A DNA stretch of 64,000 nucleotides, taken from NCBI RefSeq assembly GCF_001870205.1, contig NZ_CP017267.1, forward strand, positions 174,501 to 238,500, read 5' to 3'. Under the pieces are notes generated by a model. The model had not been told where the DNA came from. It saw only the letters and a list, made by a program, of their open reading frames with translations, and searched no databases. A program made the position numbers and the translations under genes. This DNA comes from Vagococcus teuberi (lineage in GTDB: Bacteria; Bacillota; Bacilli; Lactobacillales; Vagococcaceae). Position 1 is the stretch's first letter, and each line of letters starts with the position of its first letter. Shown here in pieces: positions 34,665 through 43,499 of the stretch.

Positions 34665-36176
34665 ATGACAGACTTGAATCAATTACAAAATGGATCTGAC
34701 ATACGTGGGATTGCCATTACAGCAGAAGGATATACAGCAAATCTTGAACAACAACAGGTGGAGAGAATCGCTAAAGGGATTATCACTTGGTTGAAACAGG
34801 AAAAAGGTGTCACACATACACCGATTACCATCGCGATTGGTCAAGATAGTCGTTTATCAGGTGAGTCAATCAAACAATGGTTAATTGATGCGTTTATGAC
34901 TGAAGATATTCACGTGATTGATGTTGGTCTATCTACAACACCAGCAATGTTTATGGCAACACAATTTCCAGAATTTAATGCCGATTGTGGCATCATGATT
35001 ACAGCTAGCCATTTACCGTTTTACTATAATGGTATTAAATTATTTACTAAAGATGGTGGAGCAGAGCATGAAGATATTGAGTTTATTTTAGAACATGCCC
35101 CAGAAACGTTTGAAAAAACAAACGTTGTAGGCCATGTAGAAGAAAAAGAAGTGTTATCAGCTTACTCTAAAGATTTAGTTGATAAAATTATTGCCCAAAC
35201 GCAAAGTGATAAACCGCTTGAAGGGTTTAAAATCGTGCTAGATGCTGGAAATGGAGCAGGTGGATTTTTTGCCGAGAAGGTATTAGAAACACTAGGGGCA
35301 GATACAACTGGAAGCCAATTTTTAGATCCTGATGGTCATTTTCCAAATCATATTCCTAATCCTGACAATAAAGAAGCAATGGCAAGTATTAAAGAAGCCG
35401 TATTAGCAAACCATGCTGATTTAGGGGTGATTTTTGATACTGATGTGGACCGTGCTGCTGTAGTGGACAAATCAGGTGAAGTCATTAACCGAAATAATCT
35501 GATAGCGGTATTAGCAACGATTGTATTAAATGACTATCCTGGAGCAACGATTGTGACGAATTCTCCTACATCAAGTCACTTAAAAACATTTATTGAAGGT
35601 TTAAATGGAAAACAAGTGCGCTACCTTTGTGGGTATCGTAATGTGATAAATAAAGGGATTGAGCTAAACTCACAAGGGATTGATGTGCCATTATCAATCG
35701 AAACAAGTGGGCATGCTGCGTTTAAGGAGAACTACTTTTTAGATGATGGGGCATATGTGGTAGCTAAAATATTAATGTTACTACCCAAATTAAAACAACA
35801 AAATTTAGAATTAAGTGATTTAATTGCTGACTTAAAACAACCAGCTGAAACAACTGAAGTACGTTTCAAAATAAGTGGAGCAGATTATAAATTATTAGGT
35901 GAATCAATCATTGATGCGATGCATGATTTAGTGGCAGAAACACCAGGATTTATCATTGATATGGACAATGAAGAAGGCATTCGTACGACAGTTTTTGATC
36001 ACTTTGGTCAAGGATGGTTTTTACTAAGAATGAGTTTGCATGAGCCATTACTCGTTCTTCAAGTAGAAAATGATGTCGATGGTAAAAATAAAGCAGTCTT
36101 AGAAACATTACTATCATTTTTCTCTCGTTACGATTTTTTAAATACAGACCAATTAAACAAAGAACTTGAGGGGTAA
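34665..36176 (+). CDS. Phosphomannomutase/phosphoglucomutase
   Basis: This is a 503-residue alpha-D-phosphohexomutase that interconverts hexose 1- and 6-phosphates. The phosphoserine loop is CGIMITASHLPFYYNGIK (usual TASHNP). The metal site is IFDTDVDRAAV (DxDxDR), the sugar loop is SIETSGHAAFKENYF, and the last domain carries GIRTTVFDHFGQGWFLLRMSLHEP. It has its own AGGAGG site and a terminator on each side, so it is probably a single gene. Whether glucose or mannose phosphate is preferred cannot be told. Confidence 0.88.
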   Translation: MTDLNQLQNGSDIRGIAITAEGYTANLEQQQVERIAKGIITWLKQEKGVTHTPITIAIGQDSRLSGESIKQWLIDAFMTEDIHVIDVGLSTTPAMFMATQFPEFNADCGIMITASHLPFYYNGIKLFTKDGGAEHEDIEFILEHAPETFEKTNVVGHVEEKEVLSAYSKDLVDKIIAQTQSDKPLEGFKIVLDAGNGAGGFFAEKVLETLGADTTGSQFLDPDGHFPNHIPNPDNKEAMASIKEAVLANHADLGVIFDTDVDRAAVVDKSGEVINRNNLIAVLATIVLNDYPGATIVTNSPTSSHLKTFIEGLNGKQVRYLCGYRNVINKGIELNSQGIDVPLSIETSGHAAFKENYFLDDGAYVVAKILMLLPKLKQQNLELSDLIADLKQPAETTEVRFKISGADYKLLGESIIDAMHDLVAETPGFIIDMDNEEGIRTTVFDHFGQGWFLLRMSLHEPLLVLQVENDVDGKNKAVLETLLSFFSRYDFLNTDQLNKELEG

Positions 36177-36197
36177 GTCACTATCTAGTAGGATAGA

Positions 36198-36237
36198 TGA
36201 CGTATAAAGGTAAGTTCTTACTATAATTTATACGTCA
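36198..36237. promoter_or_regulatory. Inverted repeat overlapping a -10 element before argR
   Basis: TGACGTATAAA (36198-36208) and its exact complement (36227-36237) flank a TATAAT -10 element at 36222-36227. AT-rich ATAATTTATAC inside resembles an ARG half-box. Binding of ArgR here would block its own promoter, but no -35 close to consensus is visible. Confidence 0.45.
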
Positions 36238-36262
36238 AAGCCTGATAGTAAGGAGAGTTAAC

Positions 36263-36745
36263 GTGAATAAAGAGACACGACAATCTATTTTAAAAAAAGT
36301 AATATCAGAGAATAACATTGAAAATCAATCTGAGTTGATTAAATGTCTAGAAAAAGAAAATGTCCGTACAACTCAGTCAACTATATCAAGAGATATGCGT
36401 GAGTTAAATATTATAAAAAGTCATAATTCTAGCGGTCGGTCGTATTATCGTATTTTGGATGATTATACGTCTACAGAAAAGAAATTGACAGATGAAGAAC
36501 GTTTGAAAAATGTCATCAGAGAAACAGGTGTATCATTGGTTCAAATAGAATTTATCAATGTGTTGACAGTGTTACCTGGTAATGGTCAACTGTTAGGTGT
36601 ATTGATTGATAGCTTTAGACAGTCGTTTTCTGAGATAGTTGCATGTGTTGCGGGAGATGACACAATTTTAATATTATCAAAATCAAAAGAAGATGCTGAA
36701 ATCGTGAATGATTACTTCAAACAGTTTGTACCAGAGAAAAAATAA
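36263..36745 (+). CDS. argR: Arginine repressor ArgR
   Basis: ArgR binds arginine and controls arginine biosynthesis or catabolism genes. The 160-residue protein is complete. Its N-terminal winged helix has SELIKCLEKENVRTTQSTISRDMRELNIIK with the SR motif of the recognition helix. The C-terminal hexamerisation and arginine-binding domain has the GNGQLLGVLIDS segment and VACVAGDDTILILSKS with the conserved Asp pair. The following gene is a broken argF, so one natural target is lost. Confidence 0.9.
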   Translation: MNKETRQSILKKVISENNIENQSELIKCLEKENVRTTQSTISRDMRELNIIKSHNSSGRSYYRILDDYTSTEKKLTDEERLKNVIRETGVSLVQIEFINVLTVLPGNGQLLGVLIDSFRQSFSEIVACVAGDDTILILSKSKEDAEIVNDYFKQFVPEKK

Positions 36746-36752
36746 TAAACAT

Positions 36753-36794
36753 AATCCACTTTGTAACAGAGTTTAAGTTGTTTCAAAGTGGATT
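36753..36794 (+). terminator. Hairpin after argR
   Basis: AATCCACTTTG (36753-36763) pairs perfectly with 36784-36794. The run behind it is CTTATATAG, so termination may be weak. Confidence 0.6.
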
Positions 36795-36847
36795 CTTATA
36801 TAGTTGACGTATGTTAAAACTCAGATTAATGAAAAGGGGAGATAGCA

Positions 36848-37721
36848 ATGAGTTTATCTTTATTTCAAGGTCGTAGTTTCTTAGCAGAAAAGGATTTTAC
36901 CAAAGAAGAATTAGAATATCTGATTGATTTTAGTATTCACTTAAAACAATTAAAGAAACAAAATATTCCACACCGTTATTTGGAAGGAAAAAATATTGCC
37001 TTGTTATTTGAAAAAACATCTACTAGAACCAGAGCAGCATTTACAACAGCTGCGATTGATTTAGGAGCACACCCAGAGTAATGATATTCAACTTGGTAAA
37101 AAAGAATCAGTGGAAGACACAGCAATTGTATTGGGGAATATGTTTGACGGGTTTGAATTTTGTGGTTTTAGCCAAGAAATTGTGGAAGATTTAGCGAAAT
37201 ATTCTGGTGTCCCGGTTTGGAATGGCTTGACTGATGAGTGGCATCCAACACAGATGATTGCCGATTTTATGACAATAAAAGAAAATTTTGGGTTTAACAC
37301 GTGACCGTGCTGGATATGAAGTACGTGACGTGCATTACTGATTACCGATGATGTAGCCAAAGCTGTGCGTGGTGCAAATGTTTTATATACAGATGTCTGG
37401 GTTTCTATGGGTGAGGAAGATAAATTCAAAGAACGTGTAGAATTATTGATGCCATATCAAATCAACAGAGATATGATTGAAAAAACAGGTAATGCTAATG
37501 GTGACTTAATTGTGCTTCATTGTCTACCAGCTTTTCATGATACAAAAACTAAGTACTGCCAGATGATTTTTGATACATTTGGTATCACAGAGATGGAGAT
37601 AACAGATGATATTTTTAGAAGTGAATATAGCCGCCAATTTGAAGAAGCAGAAAACCGCATGCACTCTATTAAAGCTATTATGGCAGCTACTCTAGGTAAT
37701 TTATTTATACCAAAAGTTTGA
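36848..37721 (+). pseudogene. argF: Ornithine carbamoyltransferase, broken by two lesions
   Basis: An intact enzyme would be about 335 residues. The first piece (to 37081) reads [17 protein letters not shown] and keeps the carbamoyl-phosphate loop STRTRAAF, then stops after LGAHPE. Compared with the family about 11 bases (YLGK) are missing there. A second piece in another frame runs from near 37086 through [17 protein letters not shown] to KENFG. About 65-70 codons are then gone, including the ornithine-binding core, and replaced at 37291-37338 by a foreign patch. The last piece ([30 protein letters not shown], to LFIPKV) is intact. The gene cannot make a working enzyme. Confidence 0.92.
37291..37338 (+). 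other. 48-bp rpoB-like patch inside argF
   Basis: In frame 37291 the DNA reads [16 protein letters not shown], the invariant RpoB segment that precedes SHYGRMCPIETPEG. The patch starts right after argF KENFG and ends where argF resumes with CTG-ATT-ACC. It is 16 codons long, with no RpoB sequence on either side. It looks like filler DNA copied from rpoB at a deletion junction, or an assembly chimera. Confidence 0.8.
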
Positions 37722-37776
37722 TAACGACAGAACAAAAAATGGAATTGATTTTTTAGTTAGATTTTTAAGGTAATTC

Positions 37777-37786
37777 TTGCTATAAT
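37777..37786 (+). promoter_or_regulatory. Extended -10 promoter of argS
   Basis: TTGCTATAAT contains a TGnTATAAT extended -10. No good -35 is present, as is usual for this class. The start site would be near 37793, giving a leader of about 155 nt before argS. Confidence 0.55.
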
Positions 37787-37880
37787 AAACCCGATATGGA
37801 TAATGTTCATGGAGTAATAGTGATTACTATAAAGAAATGATAAGTTTCAAAAATAAGGCTTCATTTATGACTATTTATGT

Positions 37881-37925
37881 CGTCTCCTATTAAGACACAA
37901 AACTTAATAGGATGACGTTTTTTTA
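37881..37925 (+). terminator. Terminator hairpin in the argS leader (candidate attenuator)
   Basis: TCCTATTAAG (37885-37894) pairs with 37903-37912, extended by CGTC (37881-37884) with GACG (37914-37917), and followed by TTTTTTT. It stands between the extended -10 promoter and the argS ribosome binding site, so it would stop transcription unless relieved. A T-box sequence (TGGnACCGCG) is not present. Confidence 0.7.
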
Positions 37926-37948
37926 TTAATACGAGGAGGATTCACTTT

Positions 37949-39643
37949 ATGAATTTTAAAGAGATGATTGCTAAAGACTTAGCAGCAGTATTGGGTGAAC
38001 AATTAAGCTATGAGGATATTTTAAATCTGATTGAAAAACCAAAAGCAAGTGATCATGGAGACTATTCTTTCCCAGTGTTTTCTTTGTCTAAAATCCAAAG
38101 AAAAGCACCGAATATGATCGCAGAAGAATTATCAAAAGATATTGATACAACAAATTATGAACAAATCATCCCAATGGGTGGTTACATTAACTTCTTCCTT
38201 AAAAAATCTGAAGTTAGTAATGCGGTATTAAACGATGTGGTATCTAAGAAAAATCATTATGGTGACTCAACACTTGGTCAAGGAAAAAATGTTGTGATTG
38301 ATATGTCTTCACCAAATATTGCCAAACCAATGTCAATGGGACATTTACGCTCAACGGTTATTGGAAATTCATTAGCTGAATTAGCTGACAAAGTGGGTTA
38401 TACACCGGTTAAAATCAATCACGTTGGTGACTGGGGAACACAATTTGGTAAATTAATTGTGGCTTATAAAAAATGGGGAGACGAAGCAAAAGTCAAAGAA
38501 AACCCAATTAGTGAGTTACTTGCTTTATATGTTCATTTCCATGAAGAAGCTGAAAAATACCCTGAACTTGATGATCAAGCACGTGAATGGTTTAAAAAGC
38601 TAGAAGATGGTGATACTGAAGCTATCGAATTATGGACATGGTTCCGTGAAGAATCACTAAAAGAATTCCAAAAAGTATATGATATGTTAGGGATTGAGTT
38701 TGATTCATATAATGGTGAAGCCTTCTACAATGATAAAATGCAACCAGTTATTGATAGTTTACTTGAGAAAGAATTATTAGTTTCTGATGATGGTGCAGAT
38801 ATTGTAAATCTTGAAAAATATGATTTAAATCCAGCGTTGATTAGAAAATCAGATGGCGCAACACTTTATATTACACGTGATTTAGCGGCAGCTATGTATC
38901 GTAAAGAAAATTATGATTTCGACGAATCAATTTATGTTGTAGGAAACGAGCAATCTATTCATTTTAAACAATTAAAAGCCGTGCTAAAAGAGATGGGTTA
39001 CGAGTGGTCAGATGACATTAAACATATTCCATTTGGCTTGATTACATCAAATGGTAAAAAGTTATCGACACGTAAAGGAAATGTTATTCTGTTAGAAGAA
39101 GTGTTGAATGAAGCCATTAATGCAACACAAAACATTATCAATGAAAAGAATCCAACATTAGAAAACAAAGAAGAAGTAGCACATCAAGTGGGTGTTGGGG
39201 CAGTTGTGTTCCATGACCTTAAAAATGATCGTCTAAATAATTTTGACTTCAACTTAGACCATATTATCCAGTTTGAAGGAGAAACAGGACCATACGTCCA
39301 GTATACTCGTTCAAGATGTGAAAGTATTTTAAGAAAAGCTGACTGGATCGCTCCAACTAGTGAGGCAAATTACTCACTATCAGATGATGAATCATGGGAA
39401 GTTGTGAAAGCTTTATATAATTTCCCATCTAAAGTACAAGAAGCTTATCGTAAATATGAGCCTTCAGTAGTGGCTAAATACGTGATTGATTTAGCTCAAA
39501 AATTTAATAAGTATTATTCAAAAACTAAAATATTAGAAGATAACAGTCAAAAAGATGCACGACTTGCTTTAGTCTATTCAGTATCCGTGGTACTTAAGGA
39601 AGGATTGCGCTTACTTGGTATTCAATCACCAGATAACATGTAA
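37949..39643 (+). CDS. argS: Arginyl-tRNA synthetase
   Basis: ArgS charges tRNA-Arg. The 564-residue class I enzyme has the N-terminal Add-1 domain, the catalytic segment SSPNIAKPMSMGHLRSTVIGNS (HIGH-equivalent MGHLRS at about residue 131) and the KMSKS-like loop GKKLSTRKGN near 370. The anticodon-binding helical domain includes YVQYTRSRCESILRKA and ends with LRLLGIQSPDNM. Start ATG follows GAGGAGG. A leader with a terminator hairpin suggests regulated expression. Confidence 0.95.
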   Translation: MNFKEMIAKDLAAVLGEQLSYEDILNLIEKPKASDHGDYSFPVFSLSKIQRKAPNMIAEELSKDIDTTNYEQIIPMGGYINFFLKKSEVSNAVLNDVVSKKNHYGDSTLGQGKNVVIDMSSPNIAKPMSMGHLRSTVIGNSLAELADKVGYTPVKINHVGDWGTQFGKLIVAYKKWGDEAKVKENPISELLALYVHFHEEAEKYPELDDQAREWFKKLEDGDTEAIELWTWFREESLKEFQKVYDMLGIEFDSYNGEAFYNDKMQPVIDSLLEKELLVSDDGADIVNLEKYDLNPALIRKSDGATLYITRDLAAAMYRKENYDFDESIYVVGNEQSIHFKQLKAVLKEMGYEWSDDIKHIPFGLITSNGKKLSTRKGNVILLEEVLNEAINATQNIINEKNPTLENKEEVAHQVGVGAVVFHDLKNDRLNNFDFNLDHIIQFEGETGPYVQYTRSRCESILRKADWIAPTSEANYSLSDDESWEVVKALYNFPSKVQEAYRKYEPSVVAKYVIDLAQKFNKYYSKTKILEDNSQKDARLALVYSVSVVLKEGLRLLGIQSPDNM

Positions 39644-39646
39644 CAG

Positions 39647-39674
39647 AAAGAAGAGGGAAACCTCTTCTTTTTTT
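39647..39674 (+). terminator. Intrinsic terminator after argS
   Basis: AAAGAAGAGG (39647-39656) pairs with 39661-39670 across a GAAA tetraloop, and TTTT follows. Confidence 0.85.
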
Positions 39675-39680
39675 ATATAA

Positions 39681-39726
39681 TTTTTGACGGTTTTTGATTG
39701 ATTTTGACTGTTTGTGATTGTATAAT
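39681..39726 (+). promoter_or_regulatory. fruRKA control region: four 10-bp direct repeats and TATAAT
   Basis: Bases 39681-39720 consist of four consecutive 10-mers: TTTTTGACGG, TTTTTGATTG, ATTTTGACTG and TTTGTGATTG. They abut a TATAAT -10 at 39721-39726. Repeats spaced by one helical turn fit a DeoR-family operator, so FruR may bind here cooperatively over the promoter. Confidence 0.6.
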
Positions 39727-39746
39727 ACAGGTATGGAGTGAGAGTT

Positions 39747-40499
39747 ATGTTGACTGAGGAAAGACAAGCAAAAATTTTAGATGAGTTAAAAGCAAAAAAA
39801 GTAATTAAAGTTCGTGAGTTGATTGAAGAACTGGGTGTTTCTGAATCGACTATTCGTAGAGATTTGCAAGAATTAGAAGCAGAAGGTTGGCTAGTACGAA
39901 TTCATGGCGGAGCTAAGTTAACGTTTCGTTTAGAACCGGAATTAACGATGAAAGAAAAATCTTCCAGAAACGTTCAAAAGAAACAAGAAATTGCGCAATA
40001 TGCTGCATCATTAATAAAAGAAGGTGATGTTGTTTATATTGATGCTGGAACAACAACTTTGGAATTATTATCACTTATAAAAGAAAAAAATGTGTCAATC
40101 GTGACAAACTCCGTTCATCATGCGTGTGTTTCGACTGATTTAGGTTTTGATACGATTATAATCGGTGGAAATATTAGAAAGAACACAACAGCATCAGTGA
40201 GTCAGTTTGGTGGCGAGCAGTTGAAGCGGTATTTTTTTGATAAGGCTTTCATAGGTGCGAATGGCGTTCACCCAGTTTATGGCTTAACGACAGCTGATCC
40301 AGAAGAAGCCATGATGAAGCGTACGGCGGTTCATCAAGCACAACAAGTTTATTTTTTAGTTGATGATACAAAGTTTGATAAACTAAATTTTTCTCAAATC
40401 GAGTCAATTGATACAGGGATTATCATAACGAATCAGTTAACAAAGAAACAACGCTCACAGTATCAAGGGGTTGCAACTATAAAGGAGGTAACAAAATGA
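39747..40499 (+). CDS. fruR: Fructose operon repressor, DeoR family
   Basis: This 250-residue DeoR regulator has an N-terminal HTH (residues about 5-57) with VRELIEELGVSESTIRRDLQELEAEGWLVRIHGGA. The sugar-phosphate domain carries YIDAGTTTLELL, VTNSVHHA, IIGGNIRKNT and the final KFDKLNFSQIE. ATG 39747 is preferred because GGAG lies eight bases before it. A GTG nine bases upstream overlaps this site. The stop overlaps the fruK start by four bases. The likely effector is fructose-1-phosphate, by family. Confidence 0.9.
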   Translation: MLTEERQAKILDELKAKKVIKVRELIEELGVSESTIRRDLQELEAEGWLVRIHGGAKLTFRLEPELTMKEKSSRNVQKKQEIAQYAASLIKEGDVVYIDAGTTTLELLSLIKEKNVSIVTNSVHHACVSTDLGFDTIIIGGNIRKNTTASVSQFGGEQLKRYFFDKAFIGANGVHPVYGLTTADPEEAMMKRTAVHQAQQVYFLVDDTKFDKLNFSQIESIDTGIIITNQLTKKQRSQYQGVATIKEVTK

Positions 40500-41416
40500 T
40501 TTACGCATTAACACTAAATCCAGCAATTGATTATGTCATCAATGTACCTGGATTTGAAGAAGGTAAATTGAACAAAACAACGAAAGAATACAAGTTTCCT
40601 GGGGGTAAAGGAATCAACGTATCTAGAGTGTTGGCTCAATTAGGTGTTCCATCAAGAAATCTTGGCTTTATTGGTGGATTTACAGGCACTTTTATTGAAG
40701 AACAACTGATTAATCATGGTCTTCAAAATGATTTTATCCATGTTTCTGGTGACACACGTATTAACATTAAGTTAAAAGGTGAAGAAGAAACAGAAATCAA
40801 TGGTTTAGGTCCATCTATTACGCAAAATGATTTAGACGATTTAACTGTTCAAATTAGTAGTTTAACACCAGAGGATTGGTTGATTTTATCAGGTAGTTTA
40901 CCAATGGGTGTGCCAAAAGACATCTATGTGACATTATCCAAAATGGCTCACGAACAACATGTTCCATTTGTAGTGGATATTAGTGATGCAAGTTTATTTG
41001 ATGTTTTAAAATACAAACCATCATTAATTAAACCAAACGAACATGAGTTAGCAGATCTTTATAATGTTGAGTTTAAAACAATTGAAGACATGCTACCTTA
41101 TGGGGAAAAACTTGTTCAACAAGGTGCTAGAAATGTCATTATTTCAATGGGTGCCAATGGAGCAATTTTATTTAATGAAACAGGTATTTACCGAGCAAAA
41201 GGATTAACAGGTACATTAGTTAACTCAGTTGGTTCAGGAGATTCTGTTGTAGCAGGGTTTGTTAGTCAATTAAGTCAAGGTAGTGATGCTGTGACAGCTT
41301 TTAAAACAGGAATTGCCTGTGGTAGTGCAACAGCATTTAGTGCAGATTTAGCAACAGAAGACGAAATTAAACACCAATTAGCACGTGTTGAAATTGACGT
41401 CATAAAAGAATACTAG
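40496..41416 (+). CDS. fruK: 1-phosphofructokinase
   Basis: FruK phosphorylates fructose-1-phosphate to fructose-1,6-bisphosphate. The 306-residue PfkB-family kinase has MIYALTLNPAIDYVI, FPGGKGINVSRVLAQLG, LSGSLPMGVP and NSVGSGDSVVAGF with the catalytic Asp near 250. It overlaps fruR by ATGA and precedes the fructose PTS gene by 11 bases, which fixes the substrate. Confidence 0.93.
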   Translation: MIYALTLNPAIDYVINVPGFEEGKLNKTTKEYKFPGGKGINVSRVLAQLGVPSRNLGFIGGFTGTFIEEQLINHGLQNDFIHVSGDTRINIKLKGEEETEINGLGPSITQNDLDDLTVQISSLTPEDWLILSGSLPMGVPKDIYVTLSKMAHEQHVPFVVDISDASLFDVLKYKPSLIKPNEHELADLYNVEFKTIEDMLPYGEKLVQQGARNVIISMGANGAILFNETGIYRAKGLTGTLVNSVGSGDSVVAGFVSQLSQGSDAVTAFKTGIACGSATAFSADLATEDEIKHQLARVEIDVIKEY

Positions 41417-41427
41417 GGGGAAGTAAA

Positions 41428-43374
41428 ATGAAAATTAATGACTTATTAGTTAAAGAGTGTATGATTTTAGACCTAAAAGCCACTGATAAAAAAGGTGCTA
41501 TTACAGAAATGGTCAACAAATTATACGACACAGGTCGCATTGACGACAAAGAAGTATTTGAAGAAGGCATCCTAGCCAGAGAAGCACAAACAACAACAGG
41601 TTTAGGTGATGGTATTGCCATGCCTCATGCGAAAAACAAAGCAGTAGTTAAACCAACTGTTTTATTTGCAAGAAGCAAAGAAGGATTAGATTATGAAGCA
41701 TTAGATGGTCAACCAACTTATCTATTCTTTATGATTGCAGCTCCAGAAGGCGCTAATGACACACATTTACAAGCCTTAGCTAGTTTATCTCGTTTGTTAT
41801 TAAACCCAGGGATGATTGCTGACTTAAAGGCAGCTAATACAGCAGATGAAGTCTTATCAATCATTGATAAAGCAGAGAAAAAATTAGATGAAGAAGAAAA
41901 AGAAGTGGTAGAAGAAGTAGAAGACGCACCATTTGTTGTGGCAGTTACAGCTTGTCCAACAGGTATTGCTCATACTTACATGGCTGAGGATGCACTGAAG
42001 AACAAAGCCAAAGAAATGGGCATTAACATTAAAGTTGAAACAAACGGTTCTGAAGGGGTTAAACATAAATTAACCGATGAGGAAATTGCTCGAGCAGCAG
42101 GAGTTATTGTCGCAGCTGACAAAAATGTTGAAATGGCACGTTTTGATGGTAAAAAATTAGTTAACCGTCCAGTAAGTGATGGCATTAAGAAAACAGAGGA
42201 ATTACTTCGTTTAGCAACTGACGGTAGTGCATCTGTTTACCATAGTTCAGCCAATGCAAGTGAATCGGAAGGAGAAGAATCAAGCTCTGGTTCAGTTGGT
42301 GCTAAAATTTATAAAGACTTAATGAATGGTGTTAGTCACATGTTACCGTTTGTTATCGGTGGAGGTATTGCGATTGCCTTAGCATTCTTAATTGACCAAA
42401 TGCTAGGTGTGCCACAAGACCAATTAAGTCAATTAGGATCATATCATCCGATTGCTGCTTACTTTAAAACAATTGGGGACACTGCTTTTGGTTTTATGTT
42501 ACCCGTGTTAGCTGGTTTTATTGCATCAAGTATTGCTGATAGACCTGGTTTAATTGTTGGGTTTGCTGCTGGAGCAATGTCTGCAAGTGGTGTTGCCTTT
42601 GGACAATTGACAGATACTATTCCATCAGGGTTCTTAGGAGCGTTGGTTGGCGGTTTCTTGGCTGGTTATGTGATTGTATTCTTGAAATTTATCTTCAAAG
42701 GATTACCTAAAGCATTAGATGGTATTAAATCTATCCTGTTCTATCCAGTGTTTGGTTTACTAATTACAGGATTCTTGATGTTGTTTGTAAATATTCCAAT
42801 GTCAGCTATTAATAATGCACTGAACAATTTTTTAGCAAACCTTTCAGGTGGTAATGCTGCCTTATTAGGTGCGTTACTTGCAAGTATGATGGTTATTGAT
42901 ATGGGTGGTCCAATCAATAAAGCAGCTTACCTATTTGGTACAGGCACACTTGCTGCGACTGTTGAAAGTGGTGGTAGCGTGGTAATGGCATCAGTGATGG
43001 CTGGTGGTATGGTTCCACCGTTAGCAATCTTTATTGCGATTATGTTATTTAAAAATCAATTTACTAAAAAAGAACAAGAATCAGCATTACCAAACTTAAT
43101 CATGGGATTCTCATTTATAACTGAAGGAGCTATTCCATTTGCTGCATCTGACCCATTACGTATGATTCCAAGTTTTGTGATTGGAGCTGCTGTTACAGGT
43201 GGTTTAGTTGGGTCATTAGGAATTAAATTAATGGCGCCACATGGTGGTATCTTCGTTATTGCATTAGTAAGTAATCCATTAATGTATCTATTATTCATTA
43301 TTTTAGGAGCGTTCATTAGTGCCCTTGTTTTAGGAACATTACTTAAGAGAAAACATGCAAAAGCAAATGCTTAA
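41428..43374 (+). CDS. fruA: PTS fructose-specific EIIABC
   Basis: This 648-residue membrane permease imports fructose as fructose-1-phosphate. Domains run IIA, IIB, IIC. The IIA phospho-His is in TGLGDGIAMPHAKNKAV (about residue 67). The IIB cysteine is in VTACPTGIAHTYMAEDAL (about residue 173). The IIC part begins near residue 290 with GVSHMLPFVIGGGIAIALAF and includes FSFITEGAIPFAASDP. A short acidic linker rich in Glu joins IIA and IIB. Confidence 0.95.
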   Translation: MKINDLLVKECMILDLKATDKKGAITEMVNKLYDTGRIDDKEVFEEGILAREAQTTTGLGDGIAMPHAKNKAVVKPTVLFARSKEGLDYEALDGQPTYLFFMIAAPEGANDTHLQALASLSRLLLNPGMIADLKAANTADEVLSIIDKAEKKLDEEEKEVVEEVEDAPFVVAVTACPTGIAHTYMAEDALKNKAKEMGINIKVETNGSEGVKHKLTDEEIARAAGVIVAADKNVEMARFDGKKLVNRPVSDGIKKTEELLRLATDGSASVYHSSANASESEGEESSSGSVGAKIYKDLMNGVSHMLPFVIGGGIAIALAFLIDQMLGVPQDQLSQLGSYHPIAAYFKTIGDTAFGFMLPVLAGFIASSIADRPGLIVGFAAGAMSASGVAFGQLTDTIPSGFLGALVGGFLAGYVIVFLKFIFKGLPKALDGIKSILFYPVFGLLITGFLMLFVNIPMSAINNALNNFLANLSGGNAALLGALLASMMVIDMGGPINKAAYLFGTGTLAATVESGGSVVMASVMAGGMVPPLAIFIAIMLFKNQFTKKEQESALPNLIMGFSFITEGAIPFAASDPLRMIPSFVIGAAVTGGLVGSLGIKLMAPHGGIFVIALVSNPLMYLLFIILGAFISALVLGTLLKRKHAKANA

Positions 43375-43380
43375 TGTTAT

Positions 43381-43412
43381 AGTCAGTCATCACATTTGAT
43401 GGCTGGCTTTTT
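43381..43412 (+). terminator. Intrinsic terminator after fruA
   Basis: AGTCAGTCATCA (43381-43392) pairs with 43397-43408 with G-U pairs, followed by TTTTT. Confidence 0.8.
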
Positions 43413-43499
43413 TATGTGGGATAAACAAAAAATTATGGTTTCAAAACATAGAATGATATAATATTTCATAGAAATGACAAAGGGAAAAGGTCAATAACA

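Noticed and set aside
37088-37429. Minus-strand open frame of 113 codons opposite argF
   Set aside because: It is antisense to the decayed argF sequence, with no signals of its own.
37735-37948. T-box riboswitch before argS
   Set aside because: There is a terminator and a leader, but the conserved T-box core sequence is missing.
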